Shown here piece by piece: positions 53,762 through 58,490 of a DNA stretch of 58,490 bases. The notes below the pieces were generated by a model. That model was not told the origin of the DNA and searched no databases. It saw only the letters and a program-made list of their open reading frames with translations. The stretch comes from Gelidibacter algens. GTDB lineage: Bacteria; Bacteroidota; Bacteroidia; Flavobacteriales; Flavobacteriaceae. Within the stretch, counting starts at the first letter, position 1; each line of letters starts with the position of its first letter. The position numbers and the translations under genes were made by a program. The stretch spans positions 1 through 58,490 of the forward strand of contig NZ_LZRN01000028.1 of assembly GCF_001678675.1 (NCBI RefSeq), read 5' to 3'.

Positions 53762-54194
53762 AACAAATGCTATTGTCAATGCCCATGTACTGTCCGTAAC
53801 TGTCTGTAATTTGATACCCACATTTTTTATAAAGTGCTATGGCTTCAGGTTGTTTAACACCTGTTTCTAAAACACATGCTGAAAAGTCCAGTTCTTTAGC
53901 CCAAATCTCTAACTCCTTGAGCACCTTAGCAGCGATTCCTTTTCCGCGATAATCTGGTAAAACAAACATTCTTTTGACTTCCATGGTTTGTGCATCAAAA
54001 GGTTTGATGGCGCCACAACCTACAGCAACTTTATGTTCATAAGCCACAAGACAATATTTTAAATTTTGAATTTTATTGAATTGATCGTAAAACGAATGAT
54101 CATCACCATCCCTGATTTTTAGATCTGCGTCAAGTTCCCTTACTAAATCTATAAAATCATTTTGCGACGGATTTGTTCTTTGGAAGTCTATCAT
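53745..54194 (-). CDS. GNAT acetyltransferase
   Basis: A 149-residue acetyltransferase. EVKRMFVLPDYRGKGIAAKV (about 73-92) is the acetyl-CoA binding motif A, then ALYKKCGYQITDSYGQY. Substrate unknown. It ends inside the 3' end of the convergent GNAT gene. Confidence 0.9.
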   Translation of the reverse strand: MIDFQRTNPSQNDFIDLVRELDADLKIRDGDDHSFYDQFNKIQNLKYCLVAYEHKVAVGCGAIKPFDAQTMEVKRMFVLPDYRGKGIAAKVLKELEIWAKELDFSACVLETGVKQPEAIALYKKCGYQITDSYGQYMGIDNSICFNKNL

Positions 54195-54225
54195 AAATAT
54201 GGTTTAATTGAAAAGTCTCAAAATG

Positions 54226-55431
54226 TTATCGACCAAATTTAAAGTATTTTGACAATTCGTGCACGTTTCCCTTTAACATTTTAGATACCATGTCCATGCC
54301 TATGACGGAAAACGTAATGCCATTACCTCCAAACCCCAAAACGAAAAAGGCATTTTTAAAGTCAGGATGTTTGCCAATATAAGGAAGCCCATCATTGGTT
54401 TCGCCAAAAGTTCCTGCCCATCCAAAATCGACTCTAAAATCATACTTTGGAAGCAGTTTTTCTACCGTTTTTTTCAGCTTAAGCGCTTTCTTTTTAAGTA
54501 AGCCATCCCTTTTGTCAGCGTTTACAAAATCTTCATCTTCGCCACCCATTAAAAGCCGGTTGTCATCTGTAGTTCTCATATAATTGTAAGGATCAGCAGT
54601 GTTCCAAAATAAAGTATTTTGAAGATGTGATTGGTCGTCTTCGTTTTGTTCGCCCACTACGGCATAGGTAGACAACAGATTTACAATTTTTTCAGGAATA
54701 ATTTCAGTGCTTTCAAAACCATTACAAAAGATGATTTTATTTGCTTTAATGGTCTTTTCAAATTCAGTATAGATCAAGACATCCTTACTACGATATTCAA
54801 TTTTCACGACATCGGTTTTATCAAAAACCTGCAATCCTTTTTTGTGATTATAATGTAAAAGATCATGAGCCAATTGAAAAGCATCAATACTGCCACCTTG
54901 GTCTGAAAGAATTCCGCCATAAGAATTTTCAAGCTGATATGTTTTCTTAATAGTTTCGGCTTCTAACCATTTTACAGGAAAGCCGTGTTTTTCTCGTGCC
55001 TCAAATTCTTTCTTAAGCCAAGGCACATCTTTTTTTCTGGAAGCGAAATACAGGGATTTCTTTTTCTTAAATCCGCAAGTCGATTTAATTCCTTTTGAGA
55101 TGGATTGAAGTTGATCAATGGAATCAAAACAGGCTTTATAGCTTAACACAGCGCCTTCTTCACCAATCATATCAATCAACTCAAACAACGGTTTATCAAT
55201 TTCATATTGCAACATTGAAGTTGTTGCTGATGTGCTCCCGTGGCATACCTCGCGCTTATCTATAATGACGGTTTTATAACCATCTGCCATACATTGGTGG
55301 GCAATTAAACTACCGGTGATGCCGGCGCCAACAATTACAATATCAGTGTCAATATCCTTGGTCAATGAAGGATAAGAATTAATGATGCCATTTTTAACAA
55401 GCCAAAAAGGCTCGACAGAAGTTAATCGCAT
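54226..55431 (-). CDS. FAD-dependent oxidoreductase (DAO family)
   Basis: A 401-residue flavoprotein. The dinucleotide-binding motif IVIVGAGITGSLIAHQC (about 31-47) is followed by VIIDKREVCHGSTSATTSML, where FAD and substrate meet in the D-amino-acid oxidase family, and the late GFGGNGITFSVIGMDM (about 370-385). The substrate (an amine or amino acid) is unknown. No signal peptide. It lies 31 bases upstream of the GNAT gene in the same direction. Confidence 0.9.
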   Translation of the reverse strand: MRLTSVEPFWLVKNGIINSYPSLTKDIDTDIVIVGAGITGSLIAHQCMADGYKTVIIDKREVCHGSTSATTSMLQYEIDKPLFELIDMIGEEGAVLSYKACFDSIDQLQSISKGIKSTCGFKKKKSLYFASRKKDVPWLKKEFEAREKHGFPVKWLEAETIKKTYQLENSYGGILSDQGGSIDAFQLAHDLLHYNHKKGLQVFDKTDVVKIEYRSKDVLIYTEFEKTIKANKIIFCNGFESTEIIPEKIVNLLSTYAVVGEQNEDDQSHLQNTLFWNTADPYNYMRTTDDNRLLMGGEDEDFVNADKRDGLLKKKALKLKKTVEKLLPKYDFRVDFGWAGTFGETNDGLPYIGKHPDFKNAFFVLGFGGNGITFSVIGMDMVSKMLKGNVHELSKYFKFGR

Positions 55432-55510
55432 AGAGGTATATTTAGAACTATGCTAAATTTAGACCATTTGGAATAACCATTTACAAAAAATTGTAACCCA
55501 TTCCTTTATT

Positions 55511-56458
55511 TTAAGCGGTGAGATTTTGAATGATGGATTTTACTGGAAGAATTTCTGTGGTGTGCTCAATACTTGGTCCTGCCACCCAAACAGTTTTATA
55601 AGTTGCCTCTTTGGCCGCTTTTTCAGTAGCCTTCATACCAATTGAAAAACGGATCATCTTTACCCATTTTTTGAGCTTCTTGTTTTTGTTCAATACCGAT
55701 TCTAACCACGATTCTTTAGTACCGATTTTTTGAACATAAGGCGTGTTTATTACTGTACACGGTGTGCCAGAAATGCGTTGTGTCATCACAATATCTTTGG
55801 CACCATAATCTACACAGGCTTGTTTATAATCGTCGGTAACTCCCGCTTCCACAGATGCAATAAACGGACTTCCTACAGAAACCCCGTCTGCGCCATACCC
55901 CAGCATCCTATCCAAATCTGCTTTAGTACCAACACCGCCTGCTGAAATGATTGGGATGTTACAATTGCTTTTCAAAAGTTGAATCAAGTCCTTTGGTGAG
56001 ATTTCGCCACGGTGTCCTCCTGCCTCATTGTTAACTGCAATAATGGCATCAGCGCCCAAAGCTTCCACTTTTTTAGCGAATTTTAAATCGGTGACGTCAC
56101 ACAGCACTTTAATACCAACTTTATGCGCCTCATTAATGGTGTCTTCAGGACTCCCCAAAGAGGTGATGATAAAATCACAACCTTCTTCGCAAAGCACACG
56201 CAACTGCTCTTTGTATTTGAGGTTGGATTTATTGACAATCAAATTGAAACCAAAAGAACCGCCTTCCAATTTTGCTGCTTTTAATTCATGAATGGCCGTT
56301 TTAAGCTCTGGTAAGGTTCTATAATTTAATGCGGGAATGCATCCGGCTATGCCAGCTTTCATGGCGGCAATAACCATAGCGGTATTGGAAACCAAAAACA
56401 TTGGGGCTTGGATGATAGGGTATTTGATGTTAAGGAGTTGGTTGAGTTGCGTTGGCAT
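55511..56458 (-). CDS. nitronate monooxygenase
   Basis: FMN-dependent TIM-barrel enzyme (2-nitropropane dioxygenase family), 315 residues. YPIIQAPMFLVSN (about 13-25), FNLIVNKSN, VNNEAGGHRGEISP (about 144-157) with the catalytic His, and ISAGGVGTKADLDRMLGYGADGVSVGS (phosphate site) are visible. It oxidises alkyl nitronates, a detoxification role. The ATG at 56458 gives the standard N-terminus; five extra codons upstream are possible. A -7 element (TATATTTG, 56524-56517) is 58 bases upstream. Confidence 0.93.
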   Translation of the reverse strand: MPTQLNQLLNIKYPIIQAPMFLVSNTAMVIAAMKAGIAGCIPALNYRTLPELKTAIHELKAAKLEGGSFGFNLIVNKSNLKYKEQLRVLCEEGCDFIITSLGSPEDTINEAHKVGIKVLCDVTDLKFAKKVEALGADAIIAVNNEAGGHRGEISPKDLIQLLKSNCNIPIISAGGVGTKADLDRMLGYGADGVSVGSPFIASVEAGVTDDYKQACVDYGAKDIVMTQRISGTPCTVINTPYVQKIGTKESWLESVLNKNKKLKKWVKMIRFSIGMKATEKAAKEATYKTVWVAGPSIEHTTEILPVKSIIQNLTA

Positions 56459-56516
56459 ATGTATTTCCCACAAGAGTGGTTATTTAATTACGTTGAACAC
56501 TGTTGCCCAAGTTCAA

Positions 56517-56524
56517 CAAATATA
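56517..56524 (-). promoter_or_regulatory. -7 element TATATTTG of the nitronate monooxygenase gene
   Basis: Exact TAnnTTTG on the minus strand. No TTG found at the -33 distance. Confidence 0.35.
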
Positions 56525-56600
56525 TAAAATATTATGCATGCATAGGAAATTGGGTCACATTTGCTATCAAAAAAAATTAAAAGTCCATACGATTGTAAAT

Positions 56601-56633
56601 AAAAAACGCGACCTCCATTTGACGGAGATCACG
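56601..56633 (-). terminator. rho-independent terminator of the proteorhodopsin gene
   Basis: On the minus strand CGTGATCTCC pairs with GGAGGTCGCG (two G-T pairs) around GTCAAAT, then TTTTTT. It lies 30 bases after the rhodopsin stop codon. Confidence 0.7.
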
Positions 56634-56662
56634 CTTCTTCACTGATCAAAAAAACTTAAAAA

Positions 56663-57397
56663 CTAAGAGACAAGTACATTCTGCTTTTTAACAGCCAATG
56701 CATAAATAACCAATCCAAATCCTATTTTATTTATAGCATCTGCAATGTTATAAACTACATCAACGCTTCCTGTACCAAGAAAACTTGTATACCATCCGTC
56801 AGTGCCCAACATGTAGCCTAATGGATAAATAGCCCATCCTACCAATACAAACCAGCATAGTATTTTGTGAGCGCGCAAGATGTCTTCTCCAGCGGCTACA
56901 GCTAGTTTTTTAGCACCACCAAACCAGATTTCATACACAATATAGAAGTAAGCAACGCCGGAAATACCTCCCCATAGAGCTGCTTGATCTGTAAATACTG
57001 CTTCACCAAAATACCCGGTAACTAGCATCACCACCGATGCAAAGATCAACTTCCACATCAAGGATGGCTTCGCTCCTGCTACTTTGAGTATTAAATAAAA
57101 TTCGACACACATTAATGGTACTGTCAACAACCAATCGACATACCTAAAAAATGTGGGAGATTCGGCATTGGCAAACCAATAATCTCTCATGTAAAAATAG
57201 TGTACTGCCGCAATAAAGGTAATTAGTCCGGAAACCAAAATGGAGGTTCGCCATTTTCTGTCAAATTGACTTAGGGACAAAAAGAAAAAGGCAGAAGCGG
57301 CCATCATGGCCATACCGCCTACAAAAAAGGTAAATCCGACATAATCTGTTGGATTCAATCTGCTGCTCACGTCAGCAATTAGTAACATTGTGTTCAT
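56663..57397 (-). CDS. proteorhodopsin, green-type proton pump
   Basis: Light-driven outward proton pump of seven helices, 244 residues. The retinal lysine is Lys224 (ADAINKIGFG). The proton acceptor, Thr and donor are Asp88, Thr92 and Glu99 in RYVDWLLTVPLMCVEF, the DTE motif of proteorhodopsins (97, 101 and 108 in the standard numbering). His66 (AAVHYFYM) is the usual acceptor partner. The tuning residue (105 in standard numbering) is Met96, as in green-absorbing flavobacterial pumps. The first 17 residues probably form a cleaved or extended N-terminus. It is divergent from the retinal synthase gene blh, 107 bases away. Confidence 0.97.
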   Translation of the reverse strand: MNTMLLIADVSSRLNPTDYVGFTFFVGGMAMMAASAFFFLSLSQFDRKWRTSILVSGLITFIAAVHYFYMRDYWFANAESPTFFRYVDWLLTVPLMCVEFYLILKVAGAKPSLMWKLIFASVVMLVTGYFGEAVFTDQAALWGGISGVAYFYIVYEIWFGGAKKLAVAAGEDILRAHKILCWFVLVGWAIYPLGYMLGTDGWYTSFLGTGSVDVVYNIADAINKIGFGLVIYALAVKKQNVLVS

Positions 57398-57504
57398 AAC
57401 ATCTGGTTTAAATTAGTTTTGTTTAATTATTTTGATATAAAGTTAAACAAACTAAATGATATATTACTATTTAAAATGATCTATTTTTACTGTAAATATA
57501 AAAT

Positions 57505-58401
57505 ATGAGTTACAAGTTTAAGAATATCTCAATTGTATCCAGCTTCGTCTGTTTATGGCTTGCCTCGTTTTTGACAGCCAACCTCGAACTGATTTTTGGT
57601 TTTCTCTTAATACTATCCTTTGGAATGCTTCACGGTGCGAATGACATCATACTATTTGATAAACTTTCAAAATCAAAGGGTAAACTTCCTTATCTCTTAA
57701 TGCTGTCGGTTTATATTTCAGTTGTGTTACTAGTTCTTTTTGTGTTTTATTGGGCGCCGCTGTTCGCTCTTACTATTTTTGTATCGGGCAGCGCCTACCA
57801 CTTTGGCGAACAACACTGGGAACACGAATCTCTAAAAAGTACTGACCTGATTACCTATACCTTCTATTTTATATATGGCCTTTTCGTCATCGCTTTGTTA
57901 TTGATCCTAAATACAAGCCAAGTGATTGCCATTGTTGAAAGTATCATTAAGGATCAGTTTCCGGTAGTTGCTATTGACTACCTGTTTTATACAGTGTCCA
58001 TCAGTTTCGTGATCCTGACGACATACCTTGCTATAATAGATGTCGATTTTAGAAGGAGAATATGGCAAGAATTACTCTACCTGTTAGTTTTTGCGGTGAT
58101 CTTTAAAGTGTCTTCACTTATTTGGGGATTTGCCATATATTTTATTTTTTGGCACAGTTTACCATCCTTATATGATCAAATTAAGTTTATGTACAATGGG
58201 TTCGATAACTATAAGATGTTGGCTTACTTCAAAAAGGCTCTGCCTTATTGGTTGATCTCGATATTAGGATTGATTGGTATCTATTTTATGTTTAAGGATA
58301 TGACCATCTTCAATGGATTATTCTTTTCGTTTTTGGCAGCAGTAACCTTGCCTCATTCTTTTTTAATTTCAAGAATGTTTAAGCAAGTAAAAAAGAAATA
58401 A
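57505..58401 (+). CDS. blh: Brp/Blh family beta-carotene 15,15'-dioxygenase
   Basis: Membrane enzyme that cleaves beta-carotene into two retinal molecules, the chromophore of the adjacent rhodopsin. It has 298 residues and about eight helices. The iron ligands and conserved histidines are visible: MLHGANDIILFDK (His43), YHFGEQHWEH (about 98-107) and WHSLPS (about 216). The partner rhodopsin is on the opposite strand, 107 bases upstream. Carotenoid genes are not in the window. Confidence 0.95.
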   Translation: MSYKFKNISIVSSFVCLWLASFLTANLELIFGFLLILSFGMLHGANDIILFDKLSKSKGKLPYLLMLSVYISVVLLVLFVFYWAPLFALTIFVSGSAYHFGEQHWEHESLKSTDLITYTFYFIYGLFVIALLLILNTSQVIAIVESIIKDQFPVVAIDYLFYTVSISFVILTTYLAIIDVDFRRRIWQELLYLLVFAVIFKVSSLIWGFAIYFIFWHSLPSLYDQIKFMYNGFDNYKMLAYFKKALPYWLISILGLIGIYFMFKDMTIFNGLFFSFLAAVTLPHSFLISRMFKQVKKK

Positions 58402-58407
58402 GCTTAG

Positions 58408-58490
58408 CTAGTTTATAAAGTCAATCACCATCTCGTTATGCTTATAACCAAAAAAAACGACACCTAAAAACGTAAAGTGTTTTACGTTTA
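58408..58490 (-). CDS. C-terminal end of an unidentified gene, cut by the window edge
   Basis: Reading leftward from the right edge, an open frame gives FTFLGVVFFGYKHNEMVIDFIN, then a TAG at 58410-58408. It has normal codon composition and would converge on blh with 6 bases between. Only 26 residues are visible, so the family cannot be named, and chance cannot be excluded. Confidence 0.4.
   Translation of the reverse strand, partial: NVKHFTFLGVVFFGYKHNEMVIDFIN

Overview
The window comes from a low-GC marine Flavobacteriaceae-type chromosome (Bacteroidota). The evidence is a GLPGLI-family protein, a CAL67264-like small membrane protein, a complete-looking menaquinone pathway, a green-type proteorhodopsin next to a Blh retinal synthase, and several promoters of the Bacteroidota form TTG-N18-20-TAnnTTTG. 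I cannot fix the genus from the sequence alone.

Layout. 0-9.4 kb: a frameshifted small membrane protein, 1-Cys peroxiredoxin, GLPGLI protein, fumarase, two histidine-utilisation genes (hutI, hutG) around a coiled-coil membrane protein, and small accessory genes. 9.5-14.4 kb: the glyoxylate shunt operon aceB-aceA, divergent from a RamB/ScfR-like regulator, with a clear operator-like region between them. 14.6-25.9 kb: a leftward gene series centred on an AAA+ ATPase, with a long coiled-coil protein, two unrecognised soluble proteins, three membrane proteins and a NUDIX hydrolase. It is broken up by two intact and one decayed four-helix-bundle (S23-like) genes, each set in arrays of 7-bp repeats. 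26-33.5 kb: housekeeping and stress genes (MBL lipoprotein, EttA, pirin, an M24 peptidase with a frameshifted signal peptide, a MarR/FMN-reductase/acetyltransferase group with a decayed marR copy nearby). 33.6-38.6 kb: acyl-CoA carboxylase beta subunit with an MFS transporter, and a SusC-plug/von Willebrand fusion protein. 38.7-52.3 kb: menaquinone genes menE, menC, menA, menB, menD, menF and a probable DHNA-CoA thioesterase, all leftward, with unrelated genes between them. 52.5-57.4 kb: hydrolase, two acetyltransferases, FAD oxidoreductase, nitronate monooxygenase, proteorhodopsin. 57.5-58.4 kb: blh, then the edge of another gene.

How the genes fit together. Menaquinone synthesis, fumarase, the glyoxylate shunt and the light-driven proton pump with its retinal synthase describe a respiring, photoheterotrophic marine bacterium able to live on C2 compounds or fatty acids. 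Histidine and probably leucine-type acyl-CoA degradation feed central carbon.

The most unusual content is the AAA+ cluster, which I cannot assign to a described system, and the exact seven-base tandem arrays scattered between genes, especially around the S23-like genes. No tRNA, rRNA, CRISPR array or insertion sequence was seen.
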